Assembly: GCF_000023105.1 (NCBI RefSeq)
Contig: NC_012669.1
Coordinates: 3,907,025 to 3,971,024, forward strand
Direction: 5' to 3'
Length of the DNA stretch: 64,000 nucleotides
Origin: Beutenbergia cavernae DSM 12333
Lineage (GTDB): Bacteria > Actinomycetota > Actinomycetes > Actinomycetales > Beutenbergiaceae
Part shown: in pieces, positions 51,871-60,522 of the stretch
Layout of the letters: each line of letters opens with the position of its first letter
Position numbering within the stretch: the stretch's first letter is position 1
The notes under the pieces: model-generated
What the model saw: the letters and a program-made list of their open reading frames with translations, nothing else
What the model was told of the DNA's origin: nothing
Database searches by the model: none
Program-made: the position numbers and the translations under genes

Positions 51871-52623
51871 TCAGCCGCGACGGCGCGAGATCGTCCGACC
51901 GAGCCACACCAGCGGGTCGTACCGCCGGTCGGCGACCCGCTCCTTCATCGGGATTAGGGCGTTGTCGGTGATCTGGATGTGCTCCGGGCAGACGTCGGTG
52001 CAGCACTTCGTGATGTTGCACAGCCCGAGGCCGTGCTCCTCCTGCGCGGCCGGCACGCGGTCCACCACGTCGAGCGGGTGCATCTCGAGCTCCGCGACCC
52101 GCATGAGATAGCGCGGGCCGGAGAACGCCTCCTTGTTCTCGTCGTGGTCGCGCACCACGTGGCACGTGTTCTGGCAGAGGAAGCACTCGATGCACTTGCG
52201 GAACTCCTGCGAGCGCTCGACGTCCATCTGCTGCATGCGGTACTCGCCCGGCGCGAGGTCGGCCGGCGGCGTGAACGACGGGACCTCGCGCGCCTTCGTG
52301 TAGTTGAACGACACGTCGGTCACGAGGTCGCGGATCACCGGGAACGTCCGCATCGGCGTGATCGTCACGACCTCGTCGGGCGTGAACACGGACATCCGCG
52401 TCATGCACAGCAGGCGAGGTCGGCCGTTGATCTCCGCGGAGCACGAGCCGCACTTGCCCGCCTTGCAGTTCCAGCGCACCGCGAGGTCCGGCGTCTGCGT
52501 CGCCTGCAGCCGGTGGAGGACGTCGAGCACCACCTCGCCCTCGTTCACCTCCACGTCGAAGTCGCGCAGCTCGCCGCCGTCGTCGTCGCCCCGCCACACC
52601 CGGAACCGGCCCGTGTAGCTCAT
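51871..52623 (-). CDS. sdhB: Succinate dehydrogenase iron-sulfur subunit
   Basis: A 250-residue subunit that carries electrons from FAD to quinone. The N-terminal [2Fe-2S] site is CKAGKCGSCSAEINGRPRLLC, split as CKAGKCGSC and a later RLLC. The C-terminal clusters are CIECFLCQNTC and CNITKCCTDVCPEH. ATG 52623 overlaps the sdhA stop (ATGA). The operon order is hypothetical gene, anchor, sdhA, sdhB. Confidence 0.95.
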   Translation of the reverse strand: MSYTGRFRVWRGDDDGGELRDFDVEVNEGEVVLDVLHRLQATQTPDLAVRWNCKAGKCGSCSAEINGRPRLLCMTRMSVFTPDEVVTITPMRTFPVIRDLVTDVSFNYTKAREVPSFTPPADLAPGEYRMQQMDVERSQEFRKCIECFLCQNTCHVVRDHDENKEAFSGPRYLMRVAELEMHPLDVVDRVPAAQEEHGLGLCNITKCCTDVCPEHIQITDNALIPMKERVADRRYDPLVWLGRTISRRRG

Positions 52624-54554
52624 GCGCTCGCTCCCTGCTCCGGGTGCGAGGCCAGCTCGCCCCCGGTGTAGTACTTCTCGAGCTCGGTGAGGTCGAAGAG
52701 CGCGAGCAGGTCGTCGCGCATCGGCGCCCGCTCCTCCGGCTCGACGACGACGCGCGGCACCACCGGGTCGCCGCCGCCGTGGTCGGCGCACCGCGTGACG
52801 AGCACCCGGTGCCGCCACTGCGCGTCCATCCCCGGGTGGTCCTCTCGCGTGTGGCCGCCGCGGCTCTCCGTGCGCAGCAGGGCCGACGACGCGACCGCCT
52901 CCCCCACCATGAGCATGTTCCGCAGGTCGAGCGCCAGGTGCCATCCCGGGTTGTACTGCCGGTGTCCCTCGACGACGACGCCGCGCACGCGCTCCCGCAG
53001 CTCGCCGAGCCGCTCCAGCGCCGCCTGCATCTCGGCCTCGGTCCGGATGATGCCGACGAGGTCGTTCATCGCCGTCTGCAGCTCGGCGTGCAGCGTGTAC
53101 GGGTTCTCCCCGGAACCCCCGTCGGCCGCGGGGTCGAAGGGCGCGACGGCCATGGCCGCGGCGTCGTCGACGGCGGCGGCGCGCACGGCCGGACGTGACT
53201 CGAGGCCGGAGACGTAGTCGGCGGCGCCGAGCCCGGCACGCCGCCCGAACACGAGCAGGTCCGAGAGCGAGTTGCCGCCCAGCCGGTTCGAGCCGTGCAT
53301 CCCGCCGGAGCACTCCCCTGCCGCGAACAGCCCGGGCACGCTCGAGGACCCCGTGTCCGGGTCCACCTCGATGCCGCCCATGACGTAGTGGCACGTGGGG
53401 CCGACCTCCATGGGCTCGGCGGTGATGTCGACGTCGGCCAGCTCCTTGAACTGGTGGTACATCGACGGCAGCCGGCGCTGGATCTCGTCCGCCGGCATCC
53501 GGCTCGCGATGTCGAGGAACACGCCGCCGTGCGGCGAGCCGCGACCCTCCTTGACCTCGGTGTTGATCGCCCGTGCCACCTCGTCGCGCGGCAGGAGGTC
53601 CGGCGTCCGGCGGTTGTTCTCCTGGTCGGTGTACCAGGCGTCCGCCTCCTCCACGGTCTCCGCGTACTGACCCTTGAACACGTCCGGGACGTAGTTGAAC
53701 ATGAACCGCTCGCCGGCAGAGTTCTTGAGCACGCCGCCGTCGCCGCGCACGCCTTCGGTGACGAGGATCCCCTTCACGCTCGGCGGCCACACCATGCCCG
53801 TGGGGTGGAACTGCACGAACTCCATGTCGATGAGCCCGGCTCCGGCGCGCATCGCCAGGGCGTGCCCGTCGCCCGTGTACTCCCACGAGTTCGACGTCAC
53901 CTTGAACGACTTCCCGATGCCGCCCGTCGCGAGCACCACGGCCGGCGCGGAGAACACGACGAATCGGCCGGACTCCCGCCAGTACCCGAACGCCCCGGCG
54001 ATCGCGCCGTCGTCGCCGGTGAGCAGCTCGGTGATGGTGCACTCCGCGAACACGCGCAGCCGCGCCTCGTAGTCGCCGGTGGCCGCGTAGTCCTCCTGCT
54101 GCAGCGACACGATCTTCTGCTGCATCGTGCGGATGAGCTCGAGGCCGGTGCGGTCGCCGACGTGCGCGAGCCGCGGGTACGTGTGCCCGCCGAAGTTGCG
54201 CTGACTGATCCGGCCGTCGGCCGTGCGGTCGAACAGCGCCCCGTACGTCTCGAGCTCCCAGACGCGCTCGGGTGCCTCCTTCGCGTGCAGCTCCGCCATG
54301 CGCCAGTTGTTGAGGAACTTCCCGCCGCGCATCGTGTCGCGGAAGTGCACCTGCCAGCTGTCGTTCGAGTTGACGTTCCCCATCGCCGCCGCGCAGCCGC
54401 CCTCCGCCATGACGGTGTGCGCCTTGCCGAACAGGGACTTGCAGATGACGGCCGTCCGCAGGCCACGCTGGCGTGCCTCGATCGCGGCCCGCAGGCCCGC
54501 ACCACCAGCCCCGATGACGAGGACGTCGTAGTCGTGTCGTTCGGTCTCGGTCAA
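52620..54554 (-). CDS. sdhA: Succinate dehydrogenase flavoprotein subunit
   Basis: The 644-residue FAD subunit oxidises succinate to fumarate. It has the FAD-binding VLVIGAGGAGLRAAIEA, the covalent-FAD His in FGKAHTVMAEGGCAAA, the active-site HPTGMVWPPSVKGILVTEG followed by RGDGG with the catalytic Arg, and HGSNRLGGNSLSDLLVFG. The start is TTG 54554 with AAGGGA 7 nt upstream. It is between the anchor gene and sdhB in one operon. Confidence 0.95.
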   Translation of the reverse strand: MTETERHDYDVLVIGAGGAGLRAAIEARQRGLRTAVICKSLFGKAHTVMAEGGCAAAMGNVNSNDSWQVHFRDTMRGGKFLNNWRMAELHAKEAPERVWELETYGALFDRTADGRISQRNFGGHTYPRLAHVGDRTGLELIRTMQQKIVSLQQEDYAATGDYEARLRVFAECTITELLTGDDGAIAGAFGYWRESGRFVVFSAPAVVLATGGIGKSFKVTSNSWEYTGDGHALAMRAGAGLIDMEFVQFHPTGMVWPPSVKGILVTEGVRGDGGVLKNSAGERFMFNYVPDVFKGQYAETVEEADAWYTDQENNRRTPDLLPRDEVARAINTEVKEGRGSPHGGVFLDIASRMPADEIQRRLPSMYHQFKELADVDITAEPMEVGPTCHYVMGGIEVDPDTGSSSVPGLFAAGECSGGMHGSNRLGGNSLSDLLVFGRRAGLGAADYVSGLESRPAVRAAAVDDAAAMAVAPFDPAADGGSGENPYTLHAELQTAMNDLVGIIRTEAEMQAALERLGELRERVRGVVVEGHRQYNPGWHLALDLRNMLMVGEAVASSALLRTESRGGHTREDHPGMDAQWRHRVLVTRCADHGGGDPVVPRVVVEPEERAPMRDDLLALFDLTELEKYYTGGELASHPEQGASA

Positions 54555-54564
54555 CGCGTGTCCC

Positions 54565-55374
54565 TTATCCGATGAGGCGGAGGTCGGTGATGGTCCCGCT
54601 CGCGACGAGAGCCACGTACAGGTCGGTGAGGATGAGCGAGGCGAGCGTGATCCACGCGAAGAGCATGTGCCGGGTGTTGAGCGCGGAGATCCGCGTCCAG
54701 AACCAGTACCGCACCGGATGCTTCGAGAAGTGCGTGAGCCGCCCGCCCATCACGTGCCGGCACGAGTGGCACGACGCCGTGTAGCACCACAGCAGCACGA
54801 CGTTCGCGAGCAGCACGAGGTTGCCGATGCCGACCACGAACCCGTCGCTCGGGTGGTGGAACGCGATGATCGCGTCGTACGAGTTGACGAGCGAGATGAG
54901 CACCGCGAGGTAGAAGAAGTACCGGTGGACGTTCTGCATGACGAGCGGGAAGCGCGTCTCGCCGGTGTAGCGACCGTGCGGCTCCGGCACGGCGCACGCC
55001 GCCGGCGCCAGCCAGAACGACCGGTAGTACGCCTTGCGGTAGTAGTAGCAGGTCAGCCGGAACAGCAGCAGGAACGGCAGGCTCAGCGCCGCGTACGGGA
55101 TCAGCGGGTTGTCCGGCAGGAACATGCCGAAGTGGCTCGATCCCGGCTCGGAGGCGCAGCCGAGCGAGACGCACGGCGAGTAGAACGGCGTCAGGTAGCG
55201 CTCGTCGGCGAAGAAGTACTGCTGCTGGAACGCCCGGACACCGCCGTAGATCAGGAAGATCGACAGGCCGATCACGGTGAGGATCGGCTCGCGGCGCCAG
55301 TTGTCGGTGCGCAGCGTCCGTGCGTCGATCTGGGCGCGCCCGGGAGCGTCGACCCCTCGCGCGGTCGTCGTCAC
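54565..55374 (-). CDS. sdhC: Succinate dehydrogenase membrane anchor (single five-helix cytochrome-b-like subunit)
   Basis: A 269-residue membrane protein with five helices (ILTVIGLSIFLIYGG, AALSLPFLLLFRLTC, YFFYLAVLISLVNSYD, NLVLLANVVLLWCYTASC, FAWITLASLILTDLYVAL). Conserved His residues in the second half of the protein would bind heme. Actinobacterial Sdh1-type complexes use such a single anchor in place of SdhC plus SdhD. GTG 55374 overlaps the stop of the small upstream gene (GTGA). Confidence 0.9.
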   Translation of the reverse strand: MTTTARGVDAPGRAQIDARTLRTDNWRREPILTVIGLSIFLIYGGVRAFQQQYFFADERYLTPFYSPCVSLGCASEPGSSHFGMFLPDNPLIPYAALSLPFLLLFRLTCYYYRKAYYRSFWLAPAACAVPEPHGRYTGETRFPLVMQNVHRYFFYLAVLISLVNSYDAIIAFHHPSDGFVVGIGNLVLLANVVLLWCYTASCHSCRHVMGGRLTHFSKHPVRYWFWTRISALNTRHMLFAWITLASLILTDLYVALVASGTITDLRLIG

Positions 55375-55664
55375 GACCGGTCGCCGTGGTAGCCGCCGAT
55401 GCCTTCGTCGTCAGCGTCGGCGAACATCGCCTCGTCGTGCGGGGTGTCGGGGACGACGACGGCGTCCGGCACCTCCGCAGGCGTGCTCGCCTGCCGCACG
55501 AGCCGGGCCGAGGCGAGCTCGGCGGCGTCGATCTCGAGTCGTTCGAGGTCGTTGACCAGGCGGCGGACCTCGGCGCTGTCGCCGTACGTCTGCCGCACCC
55601 CCTGCACGCTGTGGCGCAGCTGATCGATGGAGCGTCGCAGCGTCGCGATCTCGGCGGTCGTCAC
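55371..55664 (-). CDS. Small hypothetical protein, first gene of the sdh operon
   Basis: A 97-residue soluble protein. The N-terminal half is a predicted helical coiled coil (ATLRRSIDQLRHSVQGVRQT, RRLVNDLERLEIDAAELAS) and the C-terminal half is acidic and disordered. GTG 55664 has GAGGAGGTG at 6 nt. It is translationally coupled to sdhC, so an assembly or regulatory role for succinate dehydrogenase is plausible but unproven. I do not recognise a family. Confidence 0.75.
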   Translation of the reverse strand: MTTAEIATLRRSIDQLRHSVQGVRQTYGDSAEVRRLVNDLERLEIDAAELASARLVRQASTPAEVPDAVVVPDTPHDEAMFADADDEGIGGYHGDRS

Positions 55665-55681
55665 CCAGGCACCTCCTCGGC

Positions 55682-55717
55682 GACGCGCCTCACACCCCCG
55701 TTGGCGTGAGGTGCGTC
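55682..55717. promoter_or_regulatory. Inverted repeat upstream of the sdh operon
   Basis: GACGCGCCTCAC and GTGAGGTGCGTC are inverted at 11 of 12 positions with a 12-bp spacer. It lies 18 bp upstream of the first operon gene, where a repressor would act or a leader hairpin form. The regulator is unknown. Confidence 0.45.
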
Positions 55718-55801
55718 ACTCACCGACTCTGCCGTGAACGCCTGCAGGGGGCAAGGGCACCGCGCCGCCGAGATCCGGCTCCCCGCCATCGCTCGAACCC
55801 G

Positions 55802-55868
55802 CGAGGTAGGACCGCCCGGCCGAGGTAGGAGGTCCGGACTCCTCCCTCGTCCGGGCGGCCCTACCTCG
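55802..55868. terminator. Long inverted repeat (30-bp arms) after the acyl-CoA oxidase gene
   Basis: The arms 55802-55831 and 55839-55868 pair at 27 of 30 positions (CGAGGTAGG...CCTACCTCG ends), around the loop GTCCGGA. It begins 15 bp after the acyl-CoA oxidase stop. No T-tract is seen. Its sequence is unrelated to the CGAACCTCG family, but the geometry and position are the same. Confidence 0.65.
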
Positions 55869-55883
55869 ACGGCGTGCCGGGCG

Positions 55884-57968
55884 TCAGGAGGCTCGAGCGG
55901 CCCTCGCGGCCTTCTTCTCGCGCGCCCGCAGCGCCTTCTCGGTCACGGGCTCCTGCCCGGACGCCCGCAGCTCGCGGTAGTACGCCTGCGCCTCGTCCTG
56001 CCGCTCACCCTCCGCGCCGGTCCCGATCGGTGCGCCGATGAGCTCGGCGGAGTAGCCGAACGCGTCGACCAGGTCCTCCGCGTGCGGCCGCAGCCGGACC
56101 AGGAGCCGCTCGATGTACGACGTCACGGTGCGAGCCCGCTGCGCGGAGAGCCGGCCGTTGACGAGGTACCACGCGAGGTTCTTCTCGATCGTGGCGAGCC
56201 CGAAGAGGTCGCGCAGCCACGTGAGCACCTGCTTCGTGGTCGGGTCGCTCGTCCGCGCGATGCCGGCAGTGAACGCCTCCCACTGCATGAGCTCGCCGTG
56301 CGCCCGGGCAGCCTCGATGAGCTCGTGCTGGTGCGCGTTGAACGCCGCGGCCTGCTCAGCGGCGCTGGCCTTCTGCACGGCGCGCAGCTTGCCGGCGATC
56401 ACCTCGACCATGGCCTCGACGCGGTCCTCCAGGAGCTCGCGCTGGGTGGCCGGCTCACGCAGCTCCTCCGCGGAGCGGGCCCTGGAGCCCCAGTCGCGGA
56501 TCGACTGCGAGGCACGCCGCAGCGGCGTCCGGTGCAGGGCCATGTCGCCGGCGCGGTCGGCCACGTACCGGACGGCCCCCGCGACGTCCATGGTCGCCAT
56601 CTCGCGGCCGTAGTCGGTGAGCAGCCGCTTCCCGACGAGCTGCAGGAGCACGGTGTTGTCGCCCTCGAACGTGACGTACACGTCCATGTCCTGGTGCAGG
56701 CCGACGAGCCCGTTCTCCGCCATGTAGCCGGCACCGCCGCACGCCTCGCGGCTCGTCTGCACGACGTCGAGCGCGAGCCAGGTCGAGAGCGCCTTCGACG
56801 CCGCGGCGAGCGTCTCGAGGTCCTCGCGGTCGGCGTCGGTCTCGTGCTCACCGCTGAACACGCCGTGGAACCGCTCGAGCAACGTGTCGTGCAGGAACGC
56901 GGCGGCGTACGTCCGGGCGAGCAAGGGCAAGAGGCGACGCTGGTGCGCGCCGTAGTCGAGGATGACCGACTCGGTGTGCGGGTCCGACGTCGTGAACTGA
57001 CGCCGCTCGTTCCCGTACCGGATCGCCGTCGACAGTGCGATCTTCGACGTCGCGACGCTCGACCCGCCGAGGGAGACGCGGCCCTGGACGAGCGTGCCGA
57101 GCATCGTGAAGAAGCGCCGCCCGGGGCTGTCGATCGGCGAGGAGTACTCGCCGTCCGCCGCCACCTCGGCGTACTTGTCGAGCAGGTTCCGGCGCGGGAT
57201 CCGCACCTGGTCGAAGTGCAGGCGGCCGTTGTCGACGCCGAGCAGCCCGCCCTTGAGCCCGTCGTCCTCGCCCCCGACGCCGGGCAGGTACGGGTACGCG
57301 CCGTGCTCGTCCCGCTCGCCGGCGGTGTCGCGCAGCGGCACGTAGAAGGCGTGCACGCCGTGGTCGACGCCGCGCGTCACGAGCTGCGCGAACACGACCG
57401 CAGCGACGCCGTCGACGGCCGCGTTGCCGATGTACTCCTTCCACGCCGAACGGGTGGGCGTGTGGATGACGAACTCCTCGGCGTCGGCGTCGTACGTGGC
57501 CGTCGTGCCGATGCTCGCGACGTCGCTGCCGTGGCCGGTCTCCGTCATCGCGAAGCAGCCCGGGACGGCCATGCTCATGATCCCCGGCAGGAACTCCTCG
57601 TGGTGGTACGCGGTGCCGAGGTGCAGGACCGCGGCGCCGAACAGGCCCCACTGCACGCCCGCCTTGATCTGCAGCGACGGGTCGGCGACGACGAGCTCCT
57701 CGAAGCCCGCGATGTTGCCGCCCGGGTTGTCGGCGCCGCCGAGGCGCGACGGGAACGCGCGCTGCACCTCGCCCGAGTCGGCGAGCGCCTGCGCCTGCTC
57801 GCGGACGCGCGCCCGGTGCTCCGCCATCGACAGACCGAGGGTCCGGCGGTACCGCGGTTCGAGCGCGAGGTTGCGCGTGCGACGGCGGATATCGGCCCAC
57901 CGGCCGTCGAGCAGGTCGGCGAGCGCCCCGACGTCGATCCGGGCGTTCGTGGGCAGGGTGGTGGTCAT
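55884..57968 (-). CDS. Acyl-CoA oxidase/dehydrogenase-family flavoprotein
   Basis: A 694-residue protein of the acyl-CoA oxidase (ACOX) size class, larger than normal acyl-CoA dehydrogenases (~380). It has FAMTETGHGSDVASIGTTA, PFAD-binding-type RRQF, and the catalytic Glu region YVTFEGDNTVLLQLVGKRLL, plus a C-terminal domain of ~200 residues. It performs the first desaturation of fatty acyl-CoA. It is downstream of, and coupled to (ATGA), a TetR regulator that is the likely fatty-acid sensor. GGGAGG precedes ATG 57968. Confidence 0.9.
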   Translation of the reverse strand: MTTTLPTNARIDVGALADLLDGRWADIRRRTRNLALEPRYRRTLGLSMAEHRARVREQAQALADSGEVQRAFPSRLGGADNPGGNIAGFEELVVADPSLQIKAGVQWGLFGAAVLHLGTAYHHEEFLPGIMSMAVPGCFAMTETGHGSDVASIGTTATYDADAEEFVIHTPTRSAWKEYIGNAAVDGVAAVVFAQLVTRGVDHGVHAFYVPLRDTAGERDEHGAYPYLPGVGGEDDGLKGGLLGVDNGRLHFDQVRIPRRNLLDKYAEVAADGEYSSPIDSPGRRFFTMLGTLVQGRVSLGGSSVATSKIALSTAIRYGNERRQFTTSDPHTESVILDYGAHQRRLLPLLARTYAAAFLHDTLLERFHGVFSGEHETDADREDLETLAAASKALSTWLALDVVQTSREACGGAGYMAENGLVGLHQDMDVYVTFEGDNTVLLQLVGKRLLTDYGREMATMDVAGAVRYVADRAGDMALHRTPLRRASQSIRDWGSRARSAEELREPATQRELLEDRVEAMVEVIAGKLRAVQKASAAEQAAAFNAHQHELIEAARAHGELMQWEAFTAGIARTSDPTTKQVLTWLRDLFGLATIEKNLAWYLVNGRLSAQRARTVTSYIERLLVRLRPHAEDLVDAFGYSAELIGAPIGTGAEGERQDEAQAYYRELRASGQEPVTEKALRAREKKAARAARAS

Positions 57969-58672
57969 GGTGCCTCCCGGGAGGGTGCCGTCGGTTCGCT
58001 CGCCGCGGGGGGCGAGCCGTTCATGAGGTCGGTGCGCGGGGCGCCGGCACCGGACCAGATCCAGTCGGTGAGCAGGGCGGTGAGCGCCTCGAGGTCCGGG
58101 CGAGTGGACGGCTCCTCCGCGAGCCACGTCTCCCCGGCGCCGCGGACGAACCCGATGACGCCCGAGGCCCACACCCCGGCGAGCTCGCCGTCGCGGCCGG
58201 TCTCGACGAGGACCTCGGCCAGCGGGGTCGCGACGAGGTCGGTCGCGTCGTGCGCCAGGGTGCGCAGCGGAGCCGTCGCGTCGTGAGCGACGTCGCCGCC
58301 GCGCGTCACGAACGCGTAGACGTGGGGCGAGGAGGAGATCATGCCGAGGTAGACCTCGACCATCGCGGCGATGAGCTCGCGGGGGCCGCGCGCGGTGCGG
58401 GTGGCATCGGCGAGCGCGGAGCGCATGTCCTCGAGGACCGCCTCGCCGACGGCGTTCTGCAGCCCGGTCTTGTCCGCGAAGTAGCGGTAGACGATGGACT
58501 TCGACGTGCCCATCTCGGCGGCGATCTCGTCCATCGACAGGTCGGGGCCGCCGTGGTGGATGGCTCGGCGGGCGGCGTGGGTGAGCTCGCGCCGGCGCGC
58601 GATCCGGTGGTCCTCCCACCGGGTCGACCGTCCGTCCTCGCGCACCGCGGCGTCGCCTGTGACCCGACTCAC
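57965..58672 (-). CDS. TetR-family transcriptional regulator
   Basis: A 235-residue repressor. The N-terminal HTH has SMDEIAAEMGTSKSIVYRYFADKTGL. The C-terminal ligand domain is helical and not identifiable. Its stop overlaps the acyl-CoA oxidase start (ATGA), so it is the likely acyl-CoA-responsive regulator of this pair. GTG 58672 follows TACTCT (58685-58680) at 7 nt, suggesting leaderless translation. Confidence 0.9.
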   Translation of the reverse strand: MSRVTGDAAVREDGRSTRWEDHRIARRRELTHAARRAIHHGGPDLSMDEIAAEMGTSKSIVYRYFADKTGLQNAVGEAVLEDMRSALADATRTARGPRELIAAMVEVYLGMISSSPHVYAFVTRGGDVAHDATAPLRTLAHDATDLVATPLAEVLVETGRDGELAGVWASGVIGFVRGAGETWLAEEPSTRPDLEALTALLTDWIWSGAGAPRTDLMNGSPPAASEPTAPSREAP

Positions 58673-58679
58673 GGGACTG

Positions 58680-58685
58680 AGAGTA
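58680..58685 (-). promoter_or_regulatory. -10 box (TACTCT) for the leaderless TetR gene
   Basis: TACTCT lies 7 nt before GTG 58672, inside a partly symmetric AGTACCTGATACTCT stretch that could also be the TetR operator. Confidence 0.4.
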
Positions 58686-58711
58686 TCAGGTACTTTCGGT
58701 GCGGCGAACCC

Positions 58712-60289
58712 TCAGTCGAGGTGGGCGAACAGCGGCCAGATCTCTGCCCACGACGACGACCGCCCGGCGCACACGGCCACCGGCACGCCCTGCTCCTCGT
58801 TGTCGACGTCGACGTCGTTGTCCAGCCGCGCGCGCACCTCGCAGGAGTCGAAGACCCGGCGGGCGAGCTCCACCTGCTCCCCCACGACGACGACGACGTC
58901 CGCGTCCTCGGGCGGCGCCGCGCCGCTCAGCGCGTTGTGGCCGCTGTACGGCGCGGGCAGCCCGAGGTCCGGCCCGAACCGGGCGATCGCCCCGGCCTCC
59001 CCGTAATTCGTCGCGATGATGGCGGGCGCCGCGGCACCGTCCTCGACCGCCCCCTCGTAGACCGCCGCTACCTGCTCGACGTACCGCGGCCACCCCACCT
59101 GGTCCCCGACGGTCCCGTTCATGGCGGGCACCGGCGTCTCAGCCAGGCGCTCCTCCGGGAGGGCCGGCAGTGACACGACGACGGCGACCGCCGCGTTGGC
59201 GAGGACGCCGCCCACGACCAGCGCGCGTCGCGAGCGCCCGGCTCGCGTGGCCCACTCCCAGACGGGCACGCTCCCCGCAGCGAACAGCGCTCCGACGACG
59301 CCCACCGGGTAGTACGGCTGGGACCCCGCCGCGAACGTGAACGCCACGACGACGGCGAAGGCGACGGCGACGCACCGGCTCGGCCGCCACGCGGGACGCC
59401 GCAGGAGAGCGACGAGGCCGGCGACCCACACCGGCACGAGCAGCGGCCCGAGCATCACGAGCAGGAACCACCACATGTCCAGGCGCACGTCGCCGGCGTT
59501 GCTCTCGCCCAGCGCCGCACCCATCGCGAGCTGCGGGAAACCGTTCGCTGCCTGGTAGACGATCGCCGGGAGGGCGAGGACGGCGGCCACCGCGGCGCCG
59601 ACCAGCAGGCCGCGCGAGCGCAGGTGCCGGCGCGGGCCGAGGACCGCGAGGCCGAGCAGCAGGCCGGCCACGAGCACGCCCACCAGCAGCTTGTTCGACG
59701 TCGCCAGTCCGGCGACGACGCCGGCCGGCACCCACCAACGGTCGTCGTCGCGCTGCAGCGCGCGCACCGCGAACAGCAGGACGGCCGGCCAGACGAGCTG
59801 GTCGATCGCGCTGGTCAGCATGAGGTGCCCGAACGCGAGCGGCAGCACAGCGAAGGCGTACCCCCAGGCGGCGAGCGTCTGCGCGCCCGCTCCACCGCCG
59901 AGCTCCCTGGCGAGGAGGGCGACGACGACGACCGTCGCCGCCGCGCACAGCGTCGCCGGCACGCGGATCGCCCAGGCCTCGTCGACGACGCCGCTGATCG
60001 CCTGCACGAGCAGCGGCGTCAACGGCGGCTGGTCCACGTATCCCCAGGCCGGCTCGAGCATCCGGAAGTACAGCTCGTCGCGGTGGTACCCGTAGCGCGC
60101 GCTCGTGACCGTGAGGACGACGACGAGCGCGAGCACCGCCGCGCCGACCGGGCGCCAGGCGACGGCGGGCCGCGTCACCGACGACTCAGCGCCGGGGGCA
60201 CCTTCTCGCGCCGCGCGGCCCAGGGGCGCAGCCCCGCGCTCCGCCCGCCCGGGGGACGCCTCGTCGCGCGCCGCTCGCGCCGTCGTCAT
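58712..60289 (-). CDS. GT39/ArnT-like membrane glycosyltransferase
   Basis: A 525-residue polytopic protein with about 10-12 membrane helices. The first outside loop carries the family Asp/Glu motif YGYHRDELYFRMLEPAWGY, as in ArnT and protein mannosyltransferases, where the acidic residue accepts the polyprenyl-linked sugar. A soluble C-terminal domain of ~140 residues follows. It would transfer a sugar from a lipid carrier to an envelope acceptor. ATG 60289 is chosen over the longer frame, which is Gly/Pro-rich. It stands alone, 23 bp from the TetR promoter. Confidence 0.85.
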   Translation of the reverse strand: MTTARAARDEASPGRAERGAAPLGRAAREGAPGAESSVTRPAVAWRPVGAAVLALVVVLTVTSARYGYHRDELYFRMLEPAWGYVDQPPLTPLLVQAISGVVDEAWAIRVPATLCAAATVVVVALLARELGGGAGAQTLAAWGYAFAVLPLAFGHLMLTSAIDQLVWPAVLLFAVRALQRDDDRWWVPAGVVAGLATSNKLLVGVLVAGLLLGLAVLGPRRHLRSRGLLVGAAVAAVLALPAIVYQAANGFPQLAMGAALGESNAGDVRLDMWWFLLVMLGPLLVPVWVAGLVALLRRPAWRPSRCVAVAFAVVVAFTFAAGSQPYYPVGVVGALFAAGSVPVWEWATRAGRSRRALVVGGVLANAAVAVVVSLPALPEERLAETPVPAMNGTVGDQVGWPRYVEQVAAVYEGAVEDGAAAPAIIATNYGEAGAIARFGPDLGLPAPYSGHNALSGAAPPEDADVVVVVGEQVELARRVFDSCEVRARLDNDVDVDNEEQGVPVAVCAGRSSSWAEIWPLFAHLD

Positions 60290-60388
60290 CCCACCATCCG
60301 ACCACCTGCCGCCCGGGCGCGTCCCTCCCCCGATCGGTGGACCCGGCCCCGGCACGCCGGACCCTGCGGTCCGCGCCCGTACCGCCGA

Positions 60389-60424
60389 CGTCGAACCTCG
60401 AGCACCACGGTTCGCGGCTCGACG
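60389..60424. repeat. Degenerate CGAACCTCG-family inverted repeat
   Basis: CGTCGAACCTCGAGCA (60389-60404) and GGTTCGCGGCTCGACG (60409-60424) pair at 12 of 16 positions. The unit is related to those at 8773 and 31868 but is short and degraded. It lies between the divergent glycosyltransferase and LacI genes. Confidence 0.45.
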
Positions 60425-60485
60425 TGACGTGCGTGCTCCACGGGGGTGGGCGGGCGGAGGGACGAGCGGGGTGGCGGGTCTCGAT

Positions 60486-60522
60486 TGGAAGCGCTACCAT
60501 CCCGTCCATGGAAGCGCTTCCG
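60486..60522. promoter_or_regulatory. Twin LacI-type operators overlapping the -10 and start codon of lacI-type gene
   Basis: TGGAAGCGCTACCA (60486-60499) and TGGAAGCGCTTCCG (60509-60522) differ at two positions. Both are near-palindromes with the central CG of LacI-type sites. The TACCAT -10 (60495-60500) lies within the first, and the second begins at base 2 of the ATG. Their start points are 23 bp apart. This is a strong autoregulation signature. Confidence 0.75.

Noticed and set aside
55734-58286. 850-codon plus-strand frame over acyl-CoA oxidase
   Set aside because: Antisense shadow caused by high GC; the minus-strand acyl-CoA oxidase has catalytic motifs.
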